DNA of 11,474 nucleotides, from contig JAEZRH010000140.1 of the NCBI GenBank assembly GCA_023412845.1, positions 1 through 11,474 of the forward strand. Direction: 5' to 3'. The notes below the pieces were generated by a model, which worked only from the letters and a program-made list of their open reading frames with translations, was not told where the DNA came from and searched no databases. Positions 1-7,186 of the stretch are shown one piece after another; position 1 is the first letter of the stretch; every line of letters begins with the position of its first letter. A program made the position numbers and the translations under genes. Source of the stretch: Bacillota bacterium (GTDB lineage: Bacteria; Bacillota; Clostridia; Oscillospirales; Acutalibacteraceae).

Positions 1-944
1 CGGATCACGCCGACAATACGCTGCTGGGCTTCTTCCACGTCCTTAAGCCGCACGTTGTGCGTATACTCGAGATCCGACTTGACCGTCTCTGCGGAACGGC
101 TCGACATGTTCTTGAACACGACGTCCGCCACTTCCTTGTTTGCTCCCTTGAGGGCAAAGACGAGATCCTTGGAATCCACCTCGCGCAGGAAACGCTGGAT
201 GGACATGTCGTCCAGGATGGGGATATCCTCGAAGACGAACATTTTTTTGCGGATCTCTTCGGAAAGCTCCGAATCCTTGCGGTTGAGTTCGTCGAAGATG
301 TTCTTTTCGTTTGTGCGGTCCATGTTGTTCATGATATCCGCCGCGTAGCCGACGCCGCCCAGCTGCGTGAGCTCTACGTCGAACACGTTGGAAAATTTGT
401 TTGCGAGGTTGTTCTCGACGATCTTGACGATCTCAGGCGACGTGCGGTCCATGGTGGCGATGCGCTGCACCACGTCCACCTGCTTTTCGGGGTCCAGCTC
501 CGAGATGACGGTGGCCGCCTGATCCGGCGTTGCATAGGAAAGGATAAGCGCGACGGTCTGCGGGTGCTCGTTCTGAATCGTCGTCAGCAGGTTCTTGTAG
601 TCCGCCTTGCGCAGGAACTCGAACGCCTTGGTGCGCAGGGATTTTGTGACGCGTTCCAGCAGGGAGGTGGCCGTCTGCGCCCCGTAGGCCTTTTCCAGCA
701 CGTTGCGGGCATATTCCACGCCGCCGTCGGTAATGACCTTCTGCGTCAGGCAAAGCTGGTAGAAATCGTCGAGCACCGCCTCCATGTCCTCTGCGGACAT
801 CCTGGACGTGCGGGCGATCTCGTAAGTCAGCTGCTCGACCTCGTCCTCCTGCAGATACTTATAGATCTTGGATGCTGCGTCCGAGCCGAGGGCGATCACC
901 ACGGCCGCAGCTTTCTGGGCACCGGTCACTTTCTGTTCAGCCAT
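1..944 (-). CDS. fliG: Flagellar motor switch protein FliG (3' end cut by window edge)
   Basis: FliG forms the upper part of the cytoplasmic C-ring, docks onto FliF and interacts with the stator MotA to transmit torque. The reverse strand from 944 gives 314 complete codons without a stop. It starts MAEQKVTGAQKAAAVVIALG and continues through the middle-domain EHPQ motif (residues 126-129), a GGVGY segment (196-200), the hinge-like MFVF (235-238) and the charged torque helix region (K266, R283, D291, R299 by alignment with E. coli FliG). One of the two adjacent aspartates of E. coli appears to be serine here (S290). The frame is still open at base 1, inside the usual RIVGVIRRLE-type segment, so only about 20-25 C-terminal residues lie outside. 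The ATG overlaps the end of fliF by 8 bases (ATGGCTGA), which suggests translational coupling. The identity is secure. Confidence 0.97.
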   Translation of the reverse strand, partial: MAEQKVTGAQKAAAVVIALGSDAASKIYKYLQEDEVEQLTYEIARTSRMSAEDMEAVLDDFYQLCLTQKVITDGGVEYARNVLEKAYGAQTATSLLERVTKSLRTKAFEFLRKADYKNLLTTIQNEHPQTVALILSYATPDQAATVISELDPEKQVDVVQRIATMDRTSPEIVKIVENNLANKFSNVFDVELTQLGGVGYAADIMNNMDRTNEKNIFDELNRKDSELSEEIRKKMFVFEDIPILDDMSIQRFLREVDSKDLVFALKGANKEVADVVFKNMSSRSAETVKSDLEYTHNVRLKDVEEAQQRIVGVI

Positions 945-2676
945 GTTTGTCTTCTCCTCTCAGCCAACTTCTGATCAGCTGCGCGGCAATCTCAGGATTT
1001 CGCGCGGCGAACTCCTGGAGGTCGCCCTTGAGTGCGTCGGTTTTGCCGCTCATGGCGTTGCGGATCTCTTCAATGGATTCCTTTGGTTCTTCCGGCTTTT
1101 CTTCTTTCTCTTTCATCTCGCCCTGCACTTCAGGTTCTTCGCCCTCTTCCGTCTCTTCTTCCGCACCTTCCTCAGCATTGCCTTCCTCCGCGCCCTCCTC
1201 TTCGGCGGCGCCCTCCGCCGGGGCCAGCGGCCCAAGCTGAATTGGTTCAGGCATGGGCGCAATGGACTGAAGGTTGGCCATCAGCTCCTGATTCTTCCTG
1301 CGGCGTCTTGCGGCAAGAAGGACGATGAGAAGGATCAGCAGGACCAGAGCGGCCCCGCCCGCCGCAAGGATGAGCGGATTGCCGAGCAGCATCTGCGGAA
1401 GGGCGGATGTGGGCGCGGCCCCGGACCCCGCCGAATTCGCATTCAGCGGAGCGGCCATCACCGCGACCTTGCTGGGGTCGACGGCAGCCGCGTTGGCAAC
1501 GAGCGTGGTGACCTCCTGCTTCTGCGCGGGGGTCATGGAATTTGTGTTTACAACGACCGCCACGGTGAGGTCGTCGAGAGCGGCGGCATCGCTCTGGACC
1601 TGTTCCTCCACCTGACTGACCAGATAGCTGTACGTCTTGCTGTCTTTGGCGGTGATGACGCCGCCGTTGACGGAAACGCCCGGGTAGATAGTGGTCGTAT
1701 CGGCGTTGGGCTGCACTCCGGCGACGCTGCCGGAACTGGTGCCCTGCTGCGTCACGACGTATTCTTCCTGCGACTGGCTTACAACGCCCGTGTTGCTGCT
1801 CGTCGACGGCGTGTATGTGACGATATCTTGAATTTTCTTGTCAAGATCCATCTTGCTTTTGACGCTCACGCTGATATTGCCCTTGCCGTACGCCTGCTCC
1901 AGCAGGGAAAGGATCTTGCTCTCTACATTATTTTCGTACTCTTTCTCAATCTTCAGCTTGAACTCGGAAAGGGTGATCTGCGGCGAAGTCGAAGAATCCT
2001 CGCCCGTAGTGGTGGAAAACTCGACGCCCGTCTCGCCGTTGACGACGGAAACATTGTCCGTGGTGAGATTCGGAACGCTCTTCGAAACAAGCTGCTTGAT
2101 GCCGTTCACCTGCTGCCCCGAAAGCGACTGCCCCTCCTTCAGGTGGATGGTGACGGACGCCGTGGCGGACTGTTTGTTGTCGTCCCAGGCATAGGTGCTG
2201 CCTTGTGGGAGGCTGATGGTCACATAGTCCGTATCCACCGGGGAAAGGGTGCGGATCACGGCCTGGAGCCTTTCCTGCAGTTGGTACTGCTCGATGATCT
2301 TGCGCTCGTCGTCGGTCGTCATGACCCCGACATTGCTTGTGAAGAAATCATAGTTCGGTACGGATTTCGGGTAGCCTTCGTTCGAAAGCTGCATCCGGAC
2401 GGAATTTTCCTTGTCCTTCGCCACATAGATCGTGCCGTCGCTGTTCTTGTAGGGGACGTTCAGTTTCTGCAGCTCCGTCATGACCTGCTGCGCCTCGTCG
2501 CTGTTCATGCCGGCGTAAAGGAGGCTGTACTGGGTACGGTTCATCAAAAGTCCCAGAACGATCGCCAGCAGCACAACGCCGCCCAGTGAAATCAAGAAAA
2601 TCGCTTTGGCACGTCTGGTCATCTTGCCCCAGAAATTTTTAATGGGATCAATGTATTTCTTTAACTGTTCATTCAT
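937..2676 (-). CDS. fliF: Flagellar MS-ring protein FliF
   Basis: FliF is the membrane protein that oligomerises into the MS ring, the base on which the rod, export gate and FliG rotor assemble. The 579-residue protein has the expected order: a first membrane helix (about 25-46), ring-building domains (about 48-410, including the DERKIIEQYQLQERLQAVI segment and YPGVSVNGGVI near 331), a second membrane helix (about 435-456, followed by RRRRK), and a short C-terminal FliG-binding tail (about 552-573, NPEIAAQLIRSWL). Between helix 2 and the tail lies a very acidic stretch (about 487-536) in which about half the residues are Glu. The ATG at 2676 is preferred: the frame is open upstream to a TTG, but the protein family starts close to MNEQLKKYI. 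The AAGGGCGG upstream is a modest, rather distant ribosome binding site (13-base gap). The gene follows fliE by 38 bases and overlaps fliG. Confidence 0.97.
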   Translation of the reverse strand: MNEQLKKYIDPIKNFWGKMTRRAKAIFLISLGGVVLLAIVLGLLMNRTQYSLLYAGMNSDEAQQVMTELQKLNVPYKNSDGTIYVAKDKENSVRMQLSNEGYPKSVPNYDFFTSNVGVMTTDDERKIIEQYQLQERLQAVIRTLSPVDTDYVTISLPQGSTYAWDDNKQSATASVTIHLKEGQSLSGQQVNGIKQLVSKSVPNLTTDNVSVVNGETGVEFSTTTGEDSSTSPQITLSEFKLKIEKEYENNVESKILSLLEQAYGKGNISVSVKSKMDLDKKIQDIVTYTPSTSSNTGVVSQSQEEYVVTQQGTSSGSVAGVQPNADTTTIYPGVSVNGGVITAKDSKTYSYLVSQVEEQVQSDAAALDDLTVAVVVNTNSMTPAQKQEVTTLVANAAAVDPSKVAVMAAPLNANSAGSGAAPTSALPQMLLGNPLILAAGGAALVLLILLIVLLAARRRRKNQELMANLQSIAPMPEPIQLGPLAPAEGAAEEEGAEEGNAEEGAEEETEEGEEPEVQGEMKEKEEKPEEPKESIEEIRNAMSGKTDALKGDLQEFAARNPEIAAQLIRSWLRGEDKHG

Positions 2677-2714
2677 GGAAGCGTGCCATCCGCCCTTCAA
2701 GAGATTTTAAATCT

Positions 2715-3029
2715 TCATAGACTGGTGTTCATGATATCCTTGTAGGCATCAAGCAGTTTGTTCCGAAGCTCCACGACCATGCTGACGGAAAGACTGGCTT
2801 TCTGGGACGCAATCATCATGTTGTGCAGGTCGTCTGACTGGCCGGTCGTCAACTTATAGATCTCTCCGTCAAGGTCGGCACCCGTCTGCTGAACGCCGGA
2901 GACCGCATCCTGCACCAAAGACTGGAATGGAAGGCCGGCGGAAGATGACGCTCCGGCATCCTGCGGCTGCCTTACTTTGTTCAGTTCTTCCAGGGAACCG
3001 ATCGGCTGAATGGGATTTATTATGTTCAT
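2715..3029 (-). CDS. fliE: Flagellar hook-basal body complex protein FliE
   Basis: FliE is the small rod-base protein that joins the MS ring to the proximal rod. It is exported by the flagellar type III system. The 104-residue product has the family's variable N-terminus (Ser/Ala-rich around 27-31), the central PFQSLVQDAV segment (34-43) and the conserved C-terminal helix with DLHNMMIASQKASLSVSMVVELRNK and AYKDIM. The length is normal for FliE. The ATG at 3029 lies four bases beyond the flgC stop. Its AGGAAAG ribosome binding site sits inside the last codons of flgC, so translation is probably coupled. No alternative identity is likely. Confidence 0.96.
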   Translation of the reverse strand: MNIINPIQPIGSLEELNKVRQPQDAGASSSAGLPFQSLVQDAVSGVQQTGADLDGEIYKLTTGQSDDLHNMMIASQKASLSVSMVVELRNKLLDAYKDIMNTSL

Positions 3030-3033
3030 ACCG

Positions 3034-3486
3034 TCACTTTCCTATCTCCAGCGCTTTGCTGGCCATGCTTTTTACTGCGTTCAGCGCCGTCAGGTTGGCG
3101 TTGTAGGCCCGCGTGACGGCCATCATGTCGACGGTCTCCTTAACAAGATCCACATTCGGCTTCTGCACGTAGCCCTGTGCGTTTGCGTCCGGATTCGTGG
3201 GGTCGTATTCCTCATTGAACGGCGTCTGGTCTTCGACAATGCCGGTCACCTCGACCCCCTTAAGGGTAGAAGGCGCCGACGATGAAGCAATCTGGCCGTC
3301 AAGCAGCGAACGAAAAGATGCATCATCGTCAGCGCACCGGTATTCCACCATCTTCCGCCTGTACGGTCCCCCGTTGTCCGTACGTGTGGTCTCCGCATTT
3401 GAAATATTTTCCGATATCACGTCCATGCGCAGCCTGCTCGCAGTCAGGCCGGAACCGCTGATATCCAGTGAACTCAAAAAAGCCAT
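3034..3486 (-). CDS. flgC: Flagellar basal-body rod protein FlgC
   Basis: FlgC is a proximal rod subunit exported through the flagellar type III apparatus. The 150-residue protein begins MAFLSSLDISGSGLTASRLR and carries the rod/hook N-terminal signature ENISNAETT (about 26-34), PYRRKMVEY, then GYVQKPNVDLVKETVDMM and the C-terminal helix with AVTRAYNANLTALNAVK. Both heptad-bearing ends that form the D0 coiled-coil domain are intact, and the length is normal. A GTG nine bases upstream would extend the frame, but the strong AAGGAGG at 3498-3504 lies 11 bases from the ATG at 3486 and only two from the GTG, so the ATG is chosen. It lies between flgB (41-base gap) and fliE (4-base gap). Confidence 0.97.
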   Translation of the reverse strand: MAFLSSLDISGSGLTASRLRMDVISENISNAETTRTDNGGPYRRKMVEYRCADDDASFRSLLDGQIASSSAPSTLKGVEVTGIVEDQTPFNEEYDPTNPDANAQGYVQKPNVDLVKETVDMMAVTRAYNANLTALNAVKSMASKALEIGK

Positions 3487-3527
3487 TGGGACCACCCCCT
3501 CCTTAATAATGAATCATAATAAATGTA

Positions 3528-3917
3528 TCAGCTGTTGCCGCCCGTAATCGCCGTTTTCAGGCGCGAGAACATGTCGGACATCATTTGGAGAGAATAGGAA
3601 TAGTTCAGTTCCGTGCGGGCCAGCTCGATGTTCTGCTGCTCGAGGTCCACGGCGTTGCCGTCTGCGCGGGAGGTCTGGTCGGCCGCTTCAGTCGTGACCG
3701 GCTGCACGCCGCCGATCGCATCCATGGTGCCCTGCTGCGTTTCGGAGCCGGGGTCCGCCAGCGCCGCTTTGAGCTGGTCCTCAAAGGAAACGTTTTTCGT
3801 TTTGTAACCGGGAGTTTCAAAATTCGCGATATTGTCTGAAATGGCCTGCTGCCTCGCCCACAGGCCGTCAAGGTCCTTGTTGATGAGCGTGGTGGAAACA
3901 CTGTCGATCCAATTCAA
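3528..3917 (-). CDS. flgB: Flagellar basal-body rod protein FlgB
   Basis: FlgB is the rod subunit nearest the MS ring and the first gene of the leftward operon. The protein (129 residues from the chosen start) shows LWARQQAISDNIANFETPGYKTKNVSFEDQL, the rod-family NIAN..TPGY signature, and the C-terminal helix LARTELNYSYSLQMMSDMFSRLKTAI. The start is uncertain. A GTG at 3923 is in frame but only three bases from the AAGGAGG at 3927-3933. A TTG at 3917 has a normal nine-base gap and gives the family-like MNWIDS start, so it is preferred. The ATG that overlaps the GTG runs straight into TGA. Transcription is expected from the sigma-A-type promoter at 4070-4098. Confidence 0.95.
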   Translation of the reverse strand: MNWIDSVSTTLINKDLDGLWARQQAISDNIANFETPGYKTKNVSFEDQLKAALADPGSETQQGTMDAIGGVQPVTTEAADQTSRADGNAVDLEQQNIELARTELNYSYSLQMMSDMFSRLKTAITGGNS

Positions 3918-4069
3918 AATCACATGCCTCCTTATTCCCTGGTGCGGGAGGAAAATCCGACCTTTTTCGCGCCTTTCCCCGACTATTTTCCGCAGTTCGC
4001 CTTATTTCGCATTTTTATGTGCAGTTTTAGCAGGAAAGGGACCAGAAAATTCCTCTGCAATTCCCATAT

Positions 4070-4098
4070 ATTATCTTACATTAATACGCAAAAGTCAA
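4070..4098 (-). promoter_or_regulatory. Sigma-A-type promoter for flgB-flgC-fliE-fliF-fliG
   Basis: On the reverse strand TTGACT (4098-4093) and GATAAT (4075-4070) are separated by exactly 17 bases. Each differs from the consensus hexamers by one base. The start of transcription would be near 4063, giving a leader of about 145 bases before flgB. No sigma-28 promoter was found on this strand, which fits an early gene class. This is a sequence match only. Confidence 0.7.
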
Positions 4099-4136
4099 TA
4101 TTATTGCCTTTTATTCGAGAAAAAACGCATTCCCGA

Positions 4137-4147
4137 TATTCGTTAAT
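4137..4147 (+). repeat. Direct repeat TATTCGTTAAT, copy 1
   Basis: This 11-base sequence recurs exactly at 4211-4221, 74 bases away, which is close to seven helical turns. Copy 1 abuts the -35 box of the rightward sigma-A-type promoter. A related hexamer TATTCG also lies at 4112-4117. It may be an operator, but no regulator is known from the sequence. Confidence 0.5.
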
Positions 4148-4176
4148 TTGACCAGTAATATAGCTTTATATAGAAT
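4148..4176 (+). promoter_or_regulatory. Possible sigma-A-type promoter reading towards flgM
   Basis: TTGACC (4148-4153) and TAGAAT (4171-4176) are 17 bases apart, each one base from consensus. Transcription would begin near 4183 and run about 185 bases to flgM. It would give a basal, sigma-28-independent supply of flgM operon transcript next to the sigma-28 promoter downstream. AT-rich DNA raises the chance of accidental matches. Confidence 0.5.
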
Positions 4177-4210
4177 TTATTGTACTTTTTACCCATATAA
4201 TTTTATTTTT

Positions 4211-4221
4211 TATTCGTTAAT
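4211..4221 (+). repeat. Direct repeat TATTCGTTAAT, copy 2, within a near-palindrome
   Basis: This is an exact copy of the 11-mer at 4137-4147. This copy is part of an 18-base near-palindrome at 4210-4227: TTATTC, a TTAA-centred core, then GAATAA. It lies downstream of the predicted sigma-A-type start and upstream of the sigma-28 promoter of flgM. Confidence 0.5.
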
Positions 4222-4320
4222 GAATAATTGGTTACAAAAATTTCTGTTTTCCCTGTATGAATCAAAAAAATCTTCTCCATGAGACGCAATTTTTTTGTAC
4301 ACGTGCGGGAACGGCCGGCC

Positions 4321-4347
4321 TAAATTTTTTTTGTTCCGTGCCGATAA
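4321..4347 (+). promoter_or_regulatory. Sigma-28 (sigma-D/FliA) promoter of flgM
   Basis: TAAA (4321-4324), a 15-base spacer and GCCGATAA (4340-4347) match the Gram-positive sigma-D consensus (TAAA, about 15, GCCGATAT) at all but the last base. The start would be near 4354, leaving a leader of only about 15 bases with the GAGGTG ribosome binding site (4355-4360). The spacer starts with eight consecutive T. The flagellin gene has the same promoter type at 9868-9894. Confidence 0.88.
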
Positions 4348-4368
4348 ATCAATCGAGGTGAACAATTC

Positions 4369-4689
4369 ATGAATATCAACGGCGCAGGATTCGATGTGAA
4401 CCTGTTTTACACTCTCAAGTCCTCGGGAGAAACGGGGCCGGCCGCGGAGAACCCGCAGAAAACCGGGGCGCTCCTTCCTGCGCAGGAACGCAGAAAGACC
4501 GACAGCGTGGAGATTTCCGCCCGGCGCGGCGAGGACTCCGGCACCTTCCTGACCGAACTGAAGAAAAAGCTTTCCGAAAACATAGCGGTGCAGCCCGACG
4601 CCGGCCGCCTGCAGAGCCTGCAGGACGAGATCGCCGGCGGAACTTACGCCGCCGACTCCGGAGAACTGGCTCAGCTGATGCTTGAGTAA
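4369..4689 (+). CDS. flgM: Anti-sigma-28 factor FlgM
   Basis: FlgM binds sigma-28 and keeps late flagellar genes silent until it is exported (or otherwise removed) on hook completion. The 106-residue protein has the family layout: a poorly conserved, likely unstructured N-terminal half, the DSVEIS motif (45-50), then sigma-binding helices around FLTELKKKLSE (60-70) and LQSLQDEIAGGTYAADSGELAQLML (81-105). It is slightly longer than the typical 85-100 residues. The ATG follows GAGGTG at an 8-base gap. It is the first gene of the rightward operon and has a sigma-28 promoter directly upstream, so the anti-sigma gene is itself driven by the factor it inhibits, a standard negative loop. Confidence 0.94.
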   Translation: MNINGAGFDVNLFYTLKSSGETGPAAENPQKTGALLPAQERRKTDSVEISARRGEDSGTFLTELKKKLSENIAVQPDAGRLQSLQDEIAGGTYAADSGELAQLMLE

Positions 4690-4726
4690 ACGCCGCGGAA
4701 CTGCGGGATCGGAGGATAAAGATTCT

Positions 4727-5209
4727 ATGATCGATGCTGCGCTGTCCGATAAATTATATGTTTTATTCAGCGATACGCTGGAATTTTACAGAAGCTTTCT
4801 CGCGCTTGAGGCAGAAAAATACGGCGATCTCGTCGCCGGAAGTCCTGATGCGATCAACGCATGCATGACAAAGGAACAGGCTTTCATTATGAAAGCCAAG
4901 GGGCTTGAGCTGGAACGCCACCAGCTGCTGGAAGAAACCGGAGAGGAAAAAGAGACCCTTCGGGAACTGATTTCCGCTCTGCCGGCCGAAAAGCAGCCCG
5001 CCATGCGGGAGCTGTACACGGAGCTTTCCCGCACGGTGAACAGCCTGAAGCACACCAACGACCGCTGCCAGCAGCTGACGAAGATCAAACTGCGGCAGAT
5101 TTCAAAAACACTTTCAAATCTTGAGGATCATCCGGAACTGAAACGGATCTACGGCTCGGCGCCGAAGCAGGCGCCCGGCACGGACGGCGTTTTTTCCATA
5201 AAGATCTGA
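4727..5209 (+). CDS. flgN: Flagellar export chaperone FlgN
   Basis: FlgN is the cytosolic chaperone that delivers the hook-filament junction proteins FlgK and FlgL to the export apparatus. The 160-residue product is almost wholly helical: LYVLFSDTLEFYRSFLALEAEKYGDLV (10-36), a conserved KEQAFIMKAKGLELERHQLLEE stretch (49-70), and a long helix with LSRTVNSLKHTNDRCQQLTKIKLRQISKTL (100-129). The end, around YGSAPK, is likely flexible. The frame opens upstream at a TTG (4682) overlapping flgM, but GGAGGA at 4711-4716 sits 10 bases before the ATG at 4727, which gives the family-like start MIDAALSDKLYVLF. Its place directly before flgK and flgL supports the role. Confidence 0.92.
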   Translation: MIDAALSDKLYVLFSDTLEFYRSFLALEAEKYGDLVAGSPDAINACMTKEQAFIMKAKGLELERHQLLEETGEEKETLRELISALPAEKQPAMRELYTELSRTVNSLKHTNDRCQQLTKIKLRQISKTLSNLEDHPELKRIYGSAPKQAPGTDGVFSIKI

Positions 5210-5231
5210 ACACGTATGGGAGGGCAAAAAA

Positions 5232-7181
5232 ATGAGTTCAACCTTTGACGGGCTGTATATTGCGAGAAGCGGCGTACGCACCGCGAGAGTCAACCTGAAC
5301 ATCGCCGGTCAGAACATCACGAACGCGACGACGGACGACTACACCCGCCAGCGGGTGGACCAGTCGGCGATTTCGCCGTCCGGCTACGGAAGCCTGTACG
5401 CTCAGAACCCCGGCGACGCCTACGGCCAGGGCTCCATCGCGACGGGCGTCAGCCAGATCCGCGACGCCTTTCTGGACGGGGAATACCGGACGCAGAACGC
5501 AAAATCCGGCCAGAGTTCGTCCGAATACGACGCTCTGAGTTCTCTCGAGGATATTTTCACCTATACGACGACCTCCAGTTCTTCTTCCTCTTCCTCCGTT
5601 GTGGATGCGCTGAGCAATGAATTCAGCAACTTCATTTCGCAGCTGCAGAACCTGACCTCCGGGAAAAGCGACGCCTCCGAAAGCGCCATCCGGGAAGAAG
5701 CGATGCTGCTGGCGACAAAATTCAACACCGCCTCAACACAGCTGAACACAGCCTGGAACCAGCAGAATACGGACCTCACGGATTACGGCGTGACGCAGGT
5801 AAACAGTCTGCTGAAAAACATCGCCGCTCTGAGCGACCAGATCAAGAGCGCGGAAGTCTCAGGCAACCCTGCCCTGGAACTGAAGGATCAGCGCAACCTG
5901 ATGCTGGACCAGCTGTCGCAGTACGTCAGCATCAAGGTGACGGAAACGCCCGTCGGCAACGGCTCCGGCACTACGGTAAACCAGATGTCGGTCTCCCTCG
6001 CGGACGCGGACGGAAACAGCCTGGGGTATACGCTGATCGACGGCAACCAGTACGCGAAATTCTACACGACGCAGATCGGCGCCGCAGACAAGAGCGCCGC
6101 CGGACTTACCAGCACAAGCTCCTATAATTATGTAGAGATGCATCTTTCCGGCCTGACGAAGGACGGCGACTCCTATACTGTGACGTCCGGCACGCTGAGC
6201 GGCTTTCCCGTCACTGCCGCCGCCGACTCCAAATACACTTTTCTGACCGACAGCGTGGATGCGGCCGGCAACCCGATCTCCGCACAGATCACGATCCCGG
6301 CGGGCACTTACAATACGCTTGACGACCTTAAGACCGCCGTGCAGACCGGCATAGGCAGTTCTTCACTGGCGGGCAAGGTTAGCGTGAGTGTCTCCGGCAG
6401 TACGCTCCAGTTCTCCACGTCGGACGGCAGCGCGCTTTTTGTCAGCCAATCCTCCGGGGACAATGTCCTGAACGTTTCGGGGATGGATAACTCCGACCTA
6501 AAGAGCGGCAGCTTCGCCGGATATCTTTCCCTGCTCAATGAAAGCGGCGAATTCGACACGCTGCCCGCCAACGCCACGACGACCGAACGCGGCATCGGCT
6601 ATTATTCGCAGCTGCTCGACTCCATCGCGTCCAAGCTCGCCAGCGTGATGAACTCCGCCAACAGCACGAACGACGCCGGCGACAACAAACCGCTGTTCAC
6701 TTCCGACGGCACCAGCACCTCAAACATCACCGCGGGGAACATTCAGCTTGCATCGGCCTGGACGACCGGCTACCTTACCACCAGCAAGGATACCGCGAAC
6801 TCCGGCGACAGCACGGACACCTCCTATTCCAATATCACGAGCATGATCCTCGCGCTGACCGGCAAGGACGCGTCACAGACGCTGATGAGCAAAAACGGCG
6901 TCAGCATTTATTCCGGGACGATCCAGAAGGCCGTCGCCAACGTGGCGACCACGCTGGGGCAGGATGTGAACAGCATAAATTCCACCAACTCGACGAATTC
7001 GTCACTGCTGAACACGATCGACACGCACCGGCAGTCGAACTCCTCGGTCAGCATCGACGACGAGGCGATCGACCTGGTCCAGTTCAATCAGTCGCTGACC
7101 GCGGCCTCGCGGTTTATGACCGCTGTTGACGAATGCCTCCAAACGATTATCAGCAGCATGGGCGTTGCAGGAAGGGGTTAG
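5232..7181 (+). CDS. flgK: Flagellar hook-associated protein 1 FlgK
   Basis: FlgK is the first hook-filament junction protein, secreted by the flagellar type III route. Both conserved ends are present: the N-terminal SSTFDGLYIARSGVRTARVNLNIAGQNITNATT..YTRQRV (2-42) and the C-terminal VSIDDEAIDLVQFNQSLTAASRFMTAVDECLQTI. At 649 residues it is longer than the E. coli protein (about 550). The extra length is a Ser/Thr/Gly/Asp-rich, beta-strand-like middle. A run of eight serines (115-122, bases 5574-5597) interrupts the region after the N-terminal helices. The only cysteine is C635, in the C-terminal helix. GGGAGGG lies 7 bases before the ATG. It is 22 bases from flgN and 5 from flgL. Confidence 0.96.
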   Translation: MSSTFDGLYIARSGVRTARVNLNIAGQNITNATTDDYTRQRVDQSAISPSGYGSLYAQNPGDAYGQGSIATGVSQIRDAFLDGEYRTQNAKSGQSSSEYDALSSLEDIFTYTTTSSSSSSSSVVDALSNEFSNFISQLQNLTSGKSDASESAIREEAMLLATKFNTASTQLNTAWNQQNTDLTDYGVTQVNSLLKNIAALSDQIKSAEVSGNPALELKDQRNLMLDQLSQYVSIKVTETPVGNGSGTTVNQMSVSLADADGNSLGYTLIDGNQYAKFYTTQIGAADKSAAGLTSTSSYNYVEMHLSGLTKDGDSYTVTSGTLSGFPVTAAADSKYTFLTDSVDAAGNPISAQITIPAGTYNTLDDLKTAVQTGIGSSSLAGKVSVSVSGSTLQFSTSDGSALFVSQSSGDNVLNVSGMDNSDLKSGSFAGYLSLLNESGEFDTLPANATTTERGIGYYSQLLDSIASKLASVMNSANSTNDAGDNKPLFTSDGTSTSNITAGNIQLASAWTTGYLTTSKDTANSGDSTDTSYSNITSMILALTGKDASQTLMSKNGVSIYSGTIQKAVANVATTLGQDVNSINSTNSTNSSLLNTIDTHRQSNSSVSIDDEAIDLVQFNQSLTAASRFMTAVDECLQTIISSMGVAGRG

Positions 7182-7186
7182 CGGAA

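Larger units (their letters stand above)
3924..4368. other. Divergent control region between flgB and flgM
   Basis: This 445-base stretch has no credible gene. It is markedly more AT-rich than the genes around it, especially about 4060-4260. It holds a leftward sigma-A-type promoter, a rightward sigma-A-type promoter, a rightward sigma-28 promoter, an 11-base direct repeat and a GGCCGGCC palindrome, each listed separately. The leftward leader to flgB would be about 145 bases. I see no riboswitch I can name in it. Short open frames here have no ribosome binding sites or coding character. Confidence 0.8.

Noticed and set aside
57..974. A 305-residue open frame on the plus strand
   Set aside because: It is the antisense of fliG, whose minus-strand reading has an unmistakable family match throughout. 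The antisense frame has no family features.
868..2589. A 573-residue open frame on the plus strand
   Set aside because: It is antisense to fliF. It reflects the GC-skewed codon pattern and has no ribosome binding site or recognisable domain.
3918..4063. A possible c-di-GMP riboswitch in the flgB leader
   Set aside because: A GCACA-like stretch is present, but the other conserved GEMM elements and the paired stems could not be found by eye.
4132..4139. CCCGATAT resembling a sigma-28 -10 element
   Set aside because: No TAAA lies about 15 bases upstream, and the position is not suited to a gene start.
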